A stretch of 19,086 nt of DNA from positions 1 through 19,086 of the forward strand of contig JAPLBX010000117.1 of assembly GCA_026392535.1 (NCBI GenBank), read 5' to 3'. Within the stretch, counting starts at the first letter, position 1. The number at the start of each line of letters is the position of its first letter. The notes under the pieces were generated by a model. That model saw only the letters and a list, made by a program, of their open reading frames with translations, had not been told where the DNA came from and ran no database searches. A program made the position numbers and the translations under genes. Positions 6,201 to 14,105 of the stretch are shown piece by piece. The stretch comes from Actinomycetota bacterium (lineage in GTDB: Bacteria > Actinomycetota > Actinomycetes > S36-B12 > UBA5976).

Positions 6201-7046
6201 CTATAGACGGCAGGCGTGGATATCGGTGACCAAAATACCGCGAGCACCAATTTCGTAAAGCGAATCCATGACTCCGTGAACGTCAGCTTTCAACACCATT
6301 GCACGCACTGCGGCCCAATTCGGATCAGCAAGATCTGAAACTGTGGGACTTTCGATGCCTGGAGTAATCGCGCAGGCTTCCTTAAGGGTTTCGCGCTTAA
6401 TGTCGTAATCAACTAGCACGTAAGCCCGGGCCACCATCACACCTTGTAAGCGTCTTACAAAAGTCTCAACAACCGGATCAATCTCGGCACCCTTGCGTCG
6501 AACAACAATTGCTTCAGAATCGAATAATGGTTGTCCAATGATTTCTAAGCCAGCTTGACGCAATGTTGTGCCGGTAGCAACAACGTCTGCCACCCAATCT
6601 GCAACACCAAGTGCGACTGCATTTTCAACTGCTCCATCAAGTTTGACAATCTTGGCGGTAATCTTGTTTTCATCTAACCAGTTTTGCAAAAGGGTTGGAT
6701 AAGAGCAAGCAATACGTTTGCCGGACACGTCAGCAATTGAACTTGCAGTACCAATTGGCGCAGCTAATCTAAATGTTGAAGTACCGAATCCAAGTTCCAA
6801 AATTTCGTCCGCAGGTGCTGCGGAGTCAGAGAGCATGTCTCTGCCAGTTATTCCTAAATCCAGTTTGCCACTGCCGACGTAAATTGCAACATCCTTTGGG
6901 CGTAGGAAAAAGAATTCAGCATCGTTCAATGGATCGTTGATTACTAACTTACCTTCGCTGACCGATGCTAGATAACCAGCTTCACGTAACATCTCTTTAG
7001 CTGGTTCGGCTAATTGACCTTTATTCGGAATCGCAATACGCAACAT
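6201..7046 (-). CDS. hisG: ATP phosphoribosyltransferase, long (HisG-L) form
   Basis: Catalyses the first committed histidine step, ATP + PRPP to phosphoribosyl-ATP, in the cytoplasm. At 281 aa it is the long, HisZ-independent form: catalytic lobes at 1-200 (MLRIAIPNKGQL start, KLDLGITGRDML at 61-72, PRPP loop DVVATGTTLR at 154-163) and a C-terminal ACT-like regulatory domain at about 205-281 (DIKRETLKEACAITPGIESPTVSDL). Long-form enzymes are feedback-inhibited by histidine through this domain, so activity control is expected at protein level. ATG at 7046 follows the hisE stop by 2 nt. The remaining his genes are not here, which is usual for actinobacteria, where hisEG are split from the main his cluster. 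Confidence 0.97.
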   Translation of the reverse strand: MLRIAIPNKGQLAEPAKEMLREAGYLASVSEGKLVINDPLNDAEFFFLRPKDVAIYVGSGKLDLGITGRDMLSDSAAPADEILELGFGTSTFRLAAPIGTASSIADVSGKRIACSYPTLLQNWLDENKITAKIVKLDGAVENAVALGVADWVADVVATGTTLRQAGLEIIGQPLFDSEAIVVRRKGAEIDPVVETFVRRLQGVMVARAYVLVDYDIKRETLKEACAITPGIESPTVSDLADPNWAAVRAMVLKADVHGVMDSLYEIGARGILVTDIHACRL

Positions 7047-7048
7047 AG

Positions 7049-7312
7049 TTATAACTTTCGGTAAACGTCTTCTAGTTTGATCCCGCGAGCGAGCATCAAA
7101 GCCTGGATTTGATATAGCAGTTGGGAAATTTCTTCGGCAGCACGTTCTTCTGACTCAAATTCGCAAGCCATCCAAGCTTCAGCTGCTTCTTCAACCACCT
7201 TTTTGCCAACTTCATGAACACCACTGGAAACATGGCTAACTGTCGCGGAATTTGGGTCTTTAGATTGAACCTTTTCGTTTAGTTCAGACCACAGATTGTC
7301 GAAGGATTTCAT
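7049..7312 (-). CDS. hisE: Phosphoribosyl-ATP pyrophosphatase
   Basis: Second histidine step, phosphoribosyl-ATP to phosphoribosyl-AMP + PPi. 87 aa of all-alpha MazG-like fold: KKVVEEAAEAWMA and ERAAEEISQLLYQIQ supply the metal-binding glutamates, and the protein ends in DVYRKL as in mycobacterial HisE. The start is ATG at 7312; an in-frame TTG at 7318 would add MR. I prefer the ATG, which lies 9 nt after the ribH stop, but the choice is uncertain as no strong ribosome site is visible before either. Close spacing to hisG (2 nt) supports co-translation of consecutive enzymes. Confidence 0.95.
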   Translation of the reverse strand: MKSFDNLWSELNEKVQSKDPNSATVSHVSSGVHEVGKKVVEEAAEAWMACEFESEERAAEEISQLLYQIQALMLARGIKLEDVYRKL

Positions 7313-7321
7313 GCGCAAAGT

Positions 7322-7789
7322 CTACTTACGGATTTGCTTCAAGACGTCGAGTGAAGCAATAACGGCTTCGGCCGCCTCTACCCCTTTGTTATCACCTGCA
7401 TAAGGAATGCTGCTGCGATCTTTAGCCTGCTTTTCGTTGTCCACGGTTAACAGGCCAAAACCAATCGGTTTGAGGGTTTGCAAAATGATTTGACTAATTC
7501 CAGATGTAACAGAATCACAAACGTAATCAAAATGTGGAGTATCTCCCCGAATGACTACGCCTAGGGCAACCACTGCGTCAAAATTATCGAGTGCAACTCG
7601 ACTAGCTAAAGGAATTTCAAATGCACCAGCTACTCGGAAAACTTCGTAATTAACTTCAGCCTTAGTCAAAGCTTCTTTAGCGCCATAAATTAGTTGATCC
7701 ATAATTTCGTTATGCCAAGCGGATGCGATGATCGCAACTTTTGAACCCTTTGCGTTTTGACTGAAAGTTGGTGCGCCTTCACGACTCAT
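7322..7789 (-). CDS. ribH: 6,7-dimethyl-8-ribityllumazine synthase
   Basis: Condenses the pyrimidine from the RibA/RibD branch with dihydroxybutanone phosphate from RibB to form lumazine, the penultimate step of riboflavin synthesis; the family forms pentamers or 60-mer capsids. 155 aa, normal length. Landmarks are SAWHNEI (23-29, substrate ring stacking), AGAFEIP (54-60), RGDTPHFDYVC (81-91) with the catalytic His at 86, and TVDNEKQAKDRS (115-126) with the phosphate-binding Arg. The start ATG at 7789 shares TAATG with the ribBA stop. Downstream is hisE. No own promoter is visible. Confidence 0.97.
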   Translation of the reverse strand: MSREGAPTFSQNAKGSKVAIIASAWHNEIMDQLIYGAKEALTKAEVNYEVFRVAGAFEIPLASRVALDNFDAVVALGVVIRGDTPHFDYVCDSVTSGISQIILQTLKPIGFGLLTVDNEKQAKDRSSIPYAGDNKGVEAAEAVIASLDVLKQIRK

Positions 7790-9009
7790 TATTTCTCCGC
7801 CTTAATGTCATGGCCCATTTTGTCCCGCTTGGTGCGAAGATAATCAATGTTTGTGTCGGTCGGAGATATTTCGATTTGTACACGTTCAACAATTGATAAT
7901 CCGTAACCTTCAAGGCCAGCTCGTTTAGCAGGATTGTTAGTCAACAACCGCATTGTCTTAATCCCAAGGTCAACCAAGATTTGGGCGCCAATGCCATAGT
8001 CTCGACTATCTGCTGGCATACCTAGTTTTAAGTTTGCCTCAACTGTGTCGAAACCCTGCTCTTGAAGTTCATAAGCCTGCAATTTATTGAGAAGACCAAT
8101 GCCGCGACCTTCATGACCACGCATGTAAAGCAGAACTCCACGACCTTCGTGTGCGATCTGTCGCAAAGCCGCATGAAGTTGTGGCCCACAGTCACACCGC
8201 ATTGACCCAAATGCATCACCAGTCAAACATTCTGAATGGACTCGAACCAAAACTTTTTCACCAGCACCAATGTCACCTAAAACGAGAGCCACATGCTCGA
8301 CTCCATCTACCTTGCTCAAAAAGCCGATTGCTTGAAAATCACCAAATTCAGTGGGCATTTTTGCAGAAGCAATTCGTTCAATTTGATTTTCAGTATGGCG
8401 AATGTGAGAGATTAATTGCGCAATACTTATCATCTTTAAATTATTTTTGTCAGCGAATTCTCGGCAGGCATCAGCACGCATCATCGAGCCGTCGTCATGC
8501 ACAAGTTCAGCAATCACTCCGACAGGCGCAAGTTTTGCCAAACTAGCTAAATCCACAGCAGCTTCAGTATGGCCAGCGCGACGCAGCACACCACCAGAAA
8601 CTGCACGCAATGGAAAAATGTGCCCTGGGCGGGTGAAATCTGCGGCGGTTGATTCCAAGTTAGACAGCTTAGAAATTGTGACGCTGCGATCACTTGCGGA
8701 AATACCGGTAGAAATCCCGTTTTTCGCATCCACCGAAACTGTGTAAGCAGTACCTTTTGCATCTTCGTTGACGCTAGTCATTGGTGGAATATTTAGTCGA
8801 TCTAACCATTCGCCAGGCATTGGCACACAAACAACTCCGCTTGTATGGCGAATTGTGAAAGCCATCAATTCTGTTGTTGTGAGTTCTCCAGCGAAAATTA
8901 GGTCACCTTCGTTTTCACGATCTTCATCATCAACTACAACCACTGCTTCACCACGGGCGATAGCGGCAATTGCTTCTTCGACTGAATCTAATTCCCAATT
9001 TGTAGTCAT
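7789..9009 (-). CDS. ribBA: Bifunctional DHBP synthase / GTP cyclohydrolase II
   Basis: Feeds both branches of riboflavin synthesis: RibB turns ribulose-5-phosphate into 3,4-dihydroxy-2-butanone-4-phosphate and formate; RibA opens GTP. 406 aa. The RibB domain (about 1-205) has the metal-binding DDEDRENEGD (27-36), RPGH (127-130) and GHTEA (146-150). The RibA domain (about 210-406) has zinc ligands Cys261, Cys272 and Cys274 in C-x10-C-x-C, RGHEGRGIGL (297-306), DSRDYGIGAQIL (334-345) and LTNNP (356-360). Both active sites look intact. It overlaps ribE upstream and ribH downstream by one base each (TAATG twice). Together with ribD and ribE this gives all dedicated enzymes except the dephosphorylation step. 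Confidence 0.98.
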   Translation of the reverse strand: MTTNWELDSVEEAIAAIARGEAVVVVDDEDRENEGDLIFAGELTTTELMAFTIRHTSGVVCVPMPGEWLDRLNIPPMTSVNEDAKGTAYTVSVDAKNGISTGISASDRSVTISKLSNLESTAADFTRPGHIFPLRAVSGGVLRRAGHTEAAVDLASLAKLAPVGVIAELVHDDGSMMRADACREFADKNNLKMISIAQLISHIRHTENQIERIASAKMPTEFGDFQAIGFLSKVDGVEHVALVLGDIGAGEKVLVRVHSECLTGDAFGSMRCDCGPQLHAALRQIAHEGRGVLLYMRGHEGRGIGLLNKLQAYELQEQGFDTVEANLKLGMPADSRDYGIGAQILVDLGIKTMRLLTNNPAKRAGLEGYGLSIVERVQIEISPTDTNIDYLRTKRDKMGHDIKAEK

Positions 9010-9593
9010 TATTTTTGCAGCAATCTTTCTACGTGACGCGCAAGGATGTCGCTTTCCAAATTAACAAGATCACCAATTTGTTTAGCACCTAGATTTGTGT
9101 GGGTCAAAGTTGTTGGGATTAATGAAACCTCAAACCAACTGTCTCCTAAAGTCGAAACTGTTAATGAAGTTCCTTCTACGGTTATTGAACCTCGCGCCAC
9201 TACATATTGCGAAATGGATTTCGGCAAGGAAATGCGAACCACTTCCCAATCGGGATGTGGGGTTCGAGCCAAGATTTCACCTACGGCATCTACGTGCCCT
9301 TGAACTATGTGTCCGCCTAGACGAGTGTCGGGCAACATTGCCAATTCGAGATTTACTTTATCTCCAGCTTGTAGTTTTCCAAGGGTTGTCATTTTCAGGG
9401 TTTGACCCATGACATCAGCACTGAAGGTGTCGTCTGTGATGTTGATTGCTGTGAGGCATACGCCGTTGACACTCACACTGTCGCCAGCGGCAATAGACGC
9501 ACAAAAAGGGGCAGTTATCTCGATTACCGCAGCGTCATCTGTGAGTGACAGGTTCGATATTGAGCCTAGAGCGCTGATAATCCCGGTGAACAT
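9009..9593 (-). CDS. ribE: Riboflavin synthase alpha chain
   Basis: Dismutates two lumazines to riboflavin plus the pyrimidine precursor. 194 aa with two tandem lumazine-binding beta-barrel repeats: the first opens MFTGII and contains SVNGVCLT (41-48); the second begins near 97 with GGHIVQGHVD (93-102) and carries GSITVEGTSLTV (135-146), mirroring the first repeat. The C-terminal helix needed for trimer formation is present (DILARHVERLL). The start ATG at 9593 is 21 nt after ribD; the ribosome site is weak. The symbol is ribE in E. coli-type naming (called ribC in some actinobacterial annotations). No FMN riboswitch lies ahead of it, since the gap is too short. Confidence 0.97.
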   Translation of the reverse strand: MFTGIISALGSISNLSLTDDAAVIEITAPFCASIAAGDSVSVNGVCLTAINITDDTFSADVMGQTLKMTTLGKLQAGDKVNLELAMLPDTRLGGHIVQGHVDAVGEILARTPHPDWEVVRISLPKSISQYVVARGSITVEGTSLTVSTLGDSWFEVSLIPTTLTHTNLGAKQIGDLVNLESDILARHVERLLQK

Positions 9594-9614
9594 GCCCCAA
9601 GGGTAACCTCTGCC

Positions 9615-10571
9615 TCAATTGAGCACATAAACCGTGAGTGCATCTCCACCAATTCTTCGCTGTTTTTGCACTTTCCAAAGACTTCTATCAAATTCTGGGG
9701 CCTTGAGCCCAGAGCCAAATTGGCTATCGCTTTCGAAAACCCAAATTTCGTTGACTAGGCCAGCATCTAAGAAAGCTTGCGCCAAAGTCTTACCGCCCTC
9801 TAGCAAGACTGATTGCACGCCATCTTGAGCCATCAATCCCAGAGCTTCGCTTGGATCGCGAGTGACAAGGCGTTTAGCCGTTGGAACTTGAGCGCTTACA
9901 TCAGATAAACCCATTACATATGCGGCTGGTTGTCTTTCAACACCTTCGATGCGGGCATCTAGTTTTGGCGAATCTATTTTTGCGGTTTCTGTCCCTACCA
10001 AAACGGCATCTGACTGGGCTCGCAAAAAGTGGACCAGTTCGCGAGATTCTTCATTGGAAATCCATTTACTGCTGCCGTCTTCTCTGGCAATGAATCCATC
10101 TTGCGTGCTTGCAAATTTCAAACGCACATACGGAGATTTTGTTTTTTGAAAATACAACCAAGATATAAGCGATGGTTGCGCTGCATCTTCGCCAACTGCG
10201 CCCAATACTTCAATGCCCGCAGCCTGGATTTTCTCAGCACCACCCGAAGCTTCGGTTGGATCTGAAAACGCATAAACCACCCGTGCAACTTTCTTAGAAA
10301 TCAGTAAATCAGCACATGGTGGCGTTTTACCAAATTGTGAACATGGTTCGAGTGTCACATAGATGGTTGCACCAACAATTTCATCACCAGCCATTTCGGC
10401 TGCAATAACTTCAGCATGTGGACCGCCAAAAACCGAGTGAATACCAAAACCAATTTCATTGCCGTCTTTGACAATTAAACATCCAACTTTTGGATTAGGT
10501 GTTGGTCTTGCAAGAGACGCATCAACGCGATTGCAAAGTTCTGTCATGAACTTTTCGTCTGCGGATGTCAC
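9615..10571 (-). CDS. ribD: Riboflavin-specific deaminase / reductase
   Basis: Second and third steps of the pyrimidine branch: deamination, then NADPH-dependent ribosyl reduction. 318 aa from the chosen start. The deaminase domain (about 1-140) has HAEV with zinc His52 and catalytic Glu54, and EPCSQFGKTPPC with zinc Cys77 and Cys86. The reductase domain (about 145-318) has the DHFR-like RLKFASTQDGFIA, GSSKWISN, DAVLVGTETAKIDSP and LLEGGKTLA. Start: GTG at 10571-10569 overlaps the rpe stop as GTGA, a classic coupling junction; an in-frame GTG at 10583 would add four residues and a longer overlap. Both domains look complete. Confidence 0.96.
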   Translation of the reverse strand: MTSADEKFMTELCNRVDASLARPTPNPKVGCLIVKDGNEIGFGIHSVFGGPHAEVIAAEMAGDEIVGATIYVTLEPCSQFGKTPPCADLLISKKVARVVYAFSDPTEASGGAEKIQAAGIEVLGAVGEDAAQPSLISWLYFQKTKSPYVRLKFASTQDGFIAREDGSSKWISNEESRELVHFLRAQSDAVLVGTETAKIDSPKLDARIEGVERQPAAYVMGLSDVSAQVPTAKRLVTRDPSEALGLMAQDGVQSVLLEGGKTLAQAFLDAGLVNEIWVFESDSQFGSGLKAPEFDRSLWKVQKQRRIGGDALTVYVLN

Positions 10572-11254
10572 CCGCCACACCACCAGGATTTGTCATGTGC
10601 GGATTGAGCTAAAGCTCGCAGATCACTACAAGCTTTTGCCGGATTCTCGGTGCGGAACACAGCATGACCTGCAACAAAAATATCTGCCCCTGCGTCTGCG
10701 CATTGTTCAATAGTTTTAGCGCCCACGCCACCATCAACTTGAATTGCAAGTTTCAGATCATCGCGACCAATAATTTCCCGTGCCCGCTTAACCTTTCCAA
10801 GCATGTCTGCCATAAATGATTGACCACTAAATCCAGGTTCTACAGTCATCACTAAAAGCATGTCTAGATGCGGTAACAATTCTTCAACTGTTTCCAACCT
10901 AGTGCCTGGCTTAATACCCATTCCGACTAAACCACCTGCGGTACGAATACCTGCGATCACCTGACCTGGATCCTTGGCCGCTTCATAATGGAAGGTGACA
11001 CTTTTGCAACCAGCTTCCGCATATTGTGGAGCCCAACGTTCCGGATTTTCAATCATTAAATGCGCATCAATCGGGGTTTCAACTATTTCCAACAAACGTT
11101 CAACAATCGGCATACCAAAAGTGAGATTTGGCACAAACTGATAATCCATCACATCAACATGCAAATAATCACAGGCATCTTCAATACCTTTGACTTCATC
11201 TCCAAGATTTGCCAAGTCACTTGAAAGAATAGATGGGTTAATTGAAACAGCCAT
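10568..11254 (-). CDS. rpe: Ribulose-phosphate 3-epimerase
   Basis: Interconverts ribulose-5-phosphate and xylulose-5-phosphate in the pentose phosphate pathway. 228-aa TIM barrel: INPSILSSDLANL (5-17), HVDVMDYQFVPN with metal ligands His and Asp, DAHLMIENP, TFHYEA (metal His), MTVEPGFSGQSFM phosphate-binding loop, IQVDGGVGAKT (metal/catalytic Asp) and ADIFVAGHAVF. The start ATG at 11254 is 9 nt after the rsmB stop. Its substrate Ru5P is also the RibB substrate, which gives a metabolic reason for its fixed place directly ahead of ribD. The C-terminus DKSWWCGG is short and idiosyncratic. Confidence 0.97.
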   Translation of the reverse strand: MAVSINPSILSSDLANLGDEVKGIEDACDYLHVDVMDYQFVPNLTFGMPIVERLLEIVETPIDAHLMIENPERWAPQYAEAGCKSVTFHYEAAKDPGQVIAGIRTAGGLVGMGIKPGTRLETVEELLPHLDMLLVMTVEPGFSGQSFMADMLGKVKRAREIIGRDDLKLAIQVDGGVGAKTIEQCADAGADIFVAGHAVFRTENPAKACSDLRALAQSAHDKSWWCGG

Positions 11255-11263
11255 GGCTCAAGA

Positions 11264-12622
11264 TTAGTCTCGAGTTAGCAGAGCAATGAACATTCCGTCC
11301 GTGTCATGCAGGTGCGGCCAAAGTTTCAAGAAATCCCCTTGGTTTGGCAGTTCAGAGGCATGCTTTAAGCCTGGAATGTTCTGCAATGATTCGCTAGCCG
11401 ATAGCAAACGTACCGATTTATTGGCAGCCAATACGTCTTCAATGACAAAGTCGGTTTCGGCTAGGTGTGGAGAGCAAGTTGCATAGGCCACAACTCCACC
11501 TGGTCTGATTGCCCGTAAAGCGTTTTCCAATAGATTGCGTTGGATTTTCGCTAACGCACCAACGTCCTTCGGTTGCCGGCGCCAACGACTCTCAGCCCGA
11601 CGACGCAACACTCCAAGCCCGGTGCAGGGCGCATCAACTAGAACCCGGTCGTAATCACCCGTGGCAAATTGTTCATCGGTGCCATCAGCCACAATCGTTT
11701 CGTGATGCCCAAGTACACCTCGCAATGAGTTTTCAACTAGTTTTGCGCGATGCGGCCTTAATTCAACTGCAGTTAATTTCGCGTTTCGAGAAAATGCAAG
11801 ATACTTAAGCAAAGCCGCTTTACCGCCAGGGCCGGCACAAAGGTCTAGCCATTTTCCATCTGGTCCAACTAACGGCGCAAATGCGAGTGTTAGTGCAACT
11901 AATTGCGATCCTTCATCTTGGACTCCAGCTCGACCATTTCTTATTTCTGGAAGGCTATGTGGTTGAGAATTGATTTTGACGGCATATGGAGAGTAATGGC
12001 CCTCGTCACAACCTTTATCTAACAAATCTTCAATCAAATCTTGCCCGGCTCTACTAACTCCAGTGATGGCTGGTCTTTCGTTATTACGAGCAAGAAGTTC
12101 TCTGATCTCATCCTTATTGTTGCCAAGCGCATCGCGCAATGCGCTAACAATCCAGCGAGGATGAGAAAACTCTAAAGATAATTTATCTAACTCATCTGAA
12201 TGATTTTGCGTGACAAGTTCAATCCAAGTGTCTAAATCTTTTTCACTAGCTCGACGCAACACAGCATTTACAAAACCTCCGGCGCTACGAAGCCGAACAT
12301 AGGCCGCTAAATCAACCGTTGTAGAAACAGCTGCATGGTCGGGCACCCGCATAAACAAAACTTGATAAACGCCGAGCCGCAATACATCGCGAATGGGTGG
12401 GTCAATTCGATCAATTTCTCGGTCACCTGCTGCCACCACTATGGCATCGATTAGCCCTCGCATTCGCAAAGAACCTGAAACCAATTCAGTCACGAATGCT
12501 GCATCCCTGGAATCCAGTTCGGCGTCTTCTATATGTTTAGGTAATACAAGGTTTGTGTATGCATCATTTTGCGCTACATCCGCTAGAACATCGTAAGCAA
12601 CTTCACGGGTATTTCTAGCCAT
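11264..12622 (-). CDS. rsmB: 16S rRNA m5C967 methyltransferase RsmB (NusB-like N-domain)
   Basis: SAM-dependent cytosine-5 methylation of 16S rRNA. 452 aa from ATG 12622. The N-terminal NusB-like helical domain (about 1-130: NTREVAYDVLADV, SRDAAFVTELVSGSLR, VLRLGVYQVLF) is followed by an Fmu-type methyltransferase with SAM loop LDLCAGPGGKA (about 259-269), VDAPCTGLGVLRR (Cys about 333) and YATCSPHLAETD (Cys about 383), the two-cysteine pair of m5C enzymes. An in-frame GTG 11 codons upstream lies deeper in fmt; the ATG was chosen because homologues start at MARNTRE-like sequence. The start overlaps the fmt end by 8 nt, so its translation is probably coupled to fmt; the fmt frameshift could therefore matter for rsmB, though the restored downstream frame still ends at the same stop. 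Confidence 0.93.
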   Translation of the reverse strand: MARNTREVAYDVLADVAQNDAYTNLVLPKHIEDAELDSRDAAFVTELVSGSLRMRGLIDAIVVAAGDREIDRIDPPIRDVLRLGVYQVLFMRVPDHAAVSTTVDLAAYVRLRSAGGFVNAVLRRASEKDLDTWIELVTQNHSDELDKLSLEFSHPRWIVSALRDALGNNKDEIRELLARNNERPAITGVSRAGQDLIEDLLDKGCDEGHYSPYAVKINSQPHSLPEIRNGRAGVQDEGSQLVALTLAFAPLVGPDGKWLDLCAGPGGKAALLKYLAFSRNAKLTAVELRPHRAKLVENSLRGVLGHHETIVADGTDEQFATGDYDRVLVDAPCTGLGVLRRRAESRWRRQPKDVGALAKIQRNLLENALRAIRPGGVVAYATCSPHLAETDFVIEDVLAANKSVRLLSASESLQNIPGLKHASELPNQGDFLKLWPHLHDTDGMFIALLTRD

Positions 12623-13524
12623 TTGTAAATGCACCTGAGTTTTCACGTAAACCACGTGCCCAGTCGCCCGCGCTCATCCAACTCTTTCCAGCTGGCTTGA
12701 CGTCACCTAATTTGATTTCACTTGAACCAGTTCCAATACAAACTTCGGATTTATTGACTCTCATCTGCCCTGGCAACAATTGCGTTTCTTGAAGAATTTC
12801 AACGGGCCCGATTTCTATTCGATTTCCATCGAGCGTAGTCCAAGCCCCTGGTTTTGGTGTAAATCCCCGAATGTGGCGGTTAATTGCCAGCGCAGGATTT
12901 TTCCAATTGATCTCCCCTTCAGCGGGTGAAAGTTTTGGCGCAAAAGAAACTTCTGCATTGTTTTGTGGAACTGGTTTCGCTTCACCTGATTCAATTGCAT
13001 TAACAGTTTGCAACACCAATTCTGCGCCCAGAACTGAAAGCCGATCTAACAATTGTCCTGCTGTCTCTTCGGTTCCAACCTGCGTCGTCACTTGTCCGAA
13101 TATTGCACCTGAGTCCATCGATGATTCGAGTGCAAAAGTAGTCACACCGGTCACTTCATCGCCGTGGATGATTGCTGCTTGAACTGGCGCAGCACCGCGC
13201 CAAGCTGGCAACAGGGCAGCCATTTGGGAAAACTTGCAATGCATCATTTTTGACAAGTTGCCCGTATGCGACAACAACGGCCAAGTCCGCTTTCAAATCT
13301 TTAAGAGTTTCAATCGTTTGCGGAGCGTTTATTGATTCTGGTTCAATCACTAAAAGATTTTTTTGTGCCGCAAAAGTTGCAACTGCACTTGACTGCGGTT
13401 TATTACTTCTACCTTGGGCGGCAGGTGGTTGGGTTATGACAGCAACTATTTCGTGTTCACTGTTTATTAATGCTTCTAGTGTTGGAATTGCAACGGCAGG
13501 AGTGCCAGCAAATGCAATTCTCAT
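12615..13524 (-). pseudogene. fmt: Methionyl-tRNA formyltransferase, disrupted by a 17-nt deletion
   Basis: Fmt formylates Met-tRNA(fMet) for initiation. The first 102 codons are normal (MRIAFAGTPAVAIPTLEAL..., VVAYGQLV..., ending FPNG, 13524-13219). The frame then runs into unrelated sequence (CPVASLARCC...) and stops at 13156, giving 122 aa. The rest of the enzyme continues one frame over from about 13214 (LLPAWRGAAPVQAAIIHGD...) to the stop at 12615, with 199 clean codons. Only 4 nt separate Gly102 from LLP, where 21 nt are expected for a G-x-x-N-x-H-x-S-L-L-P motif, so 17 nt are missing. The lost segment carries the family's catalytic Asn and His (Asn106/His108 in E. coli). No other lesion is seen, so it is a recent mutation or an assembly/sequencing error. 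It starts by TAATG overlap with def. An intact gene would encode about 308 aa. Confidence 0.9.
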
Positions 13525-14069
13525 TAACCAAGTCCGGGAGTAATTGAATGCGGACTTAATTTGATTTGGGCAGTTGGAGCGCCGAACCATTCTGTTTCGC
13601 GAATAACTTTCATCGCCGCTTTTCGACCTTCGGTATCTAATCGATCAATAAAGATAATGCCGTCAAGATGGTCGGTCTCATGTTGGATTGCACGAGCAAG
13701 AAGTTCAGTACCTTCAATCAAAACCGGTTCGCCATACATGTTCTGACCCTTGGCCACTACCCTCAGTGAACGCTTAGTGTCAAACGTTAGGTCTGGCAGT
13801 GACAAGCAACCCTCTGGACCATCTTGCTGTTCGTCACCTAGTTCGAGACTTGGGTTGATCAAATGCCCCACCACGTCGTCAACCCAGAATGTGAATACTC
13901 GTAGTCCGACGCCAATTTGAGGTGCCGCCAATCCTGCACCTGGCGCAGCCAACATAGTTTCAGTTAGATCGGCAACAAGCTGGCGAAGTTCTTTATCGAA
14001 ATCAACGACGGGTATAGCCGGTGTGGTGAGCACTGGGTCGCCGAATAATCGAATGGTTTGAATTGACAC
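13524..14069 (-). CDS. def: Peptide deformylase
   Basis: Metalloenzyme that removes the formyl group from nascent N-terminal fMet. 181 aa with the three family motifs intact: GLAAPQIG (46-53), EGCLS (86-90, metal Cys88) and QHETDHLDG (129-137, metal His130 and His134, catalytic Glu131). The start is GTG at 14069, with ribosome site weak; an ATG overlapping it is out of frame. It lies 36 nt after priA and ends in TAATG with fmt. It acts downstream of Fmt, so an intact def next to a broken fmt is inconsistent if the fmt lesion is old, which supports a recent or artefactual lesion. Confidence 0.97.
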   Translation of the reverse strand: MSIQTIRLFGDPVLTTPAIPVVDFDKELRQLVADLTETMLAAPGAGLAAPQIGVGLRVFTFWVDDVVGHLINPSLELGDEQQDGPEGCLSLPDLTFDTKRSLRVVAKGQNMYGEPVLIEGTELLARAIQHETDHLDGIIFIDRLDTEGRKAAMKVIRETEWFGAPTAQIKLSPHSITPGLG

Positions 14070-14105
14070 ATGGCCATTCTAAATGCTGACTTAACCGCAG
14101 GTTAC

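Noticed and set aside
11140..11154. Unusual DYQ in place of DGH in the Rpe motif HVDVMDxxFVPN
   Set aside because: The position varies in actinobacterial Rpe (for example DNH as I recall) and the metal-binding His and Asp of HVD are kept, so it is not a lost active site.
13221..13223. Re-initiation at ATG (MAALLPAWRG...) to make a separate C-terminal Fmt protein
   Set aside because: No Shine-Dalgarno precedes it and the fragment would lack most of the Rossmann fold and the catalytic Asn/His, so it has no plausible function alone.
13156..13277. Programmed frameshift joining the two fmt frames
   Set aside because: The missing length is about 17 nt and removes the catalytic residues. A slip of one base cannot restore them, and there is no slippery heptamer with a stem-loop at the junction.
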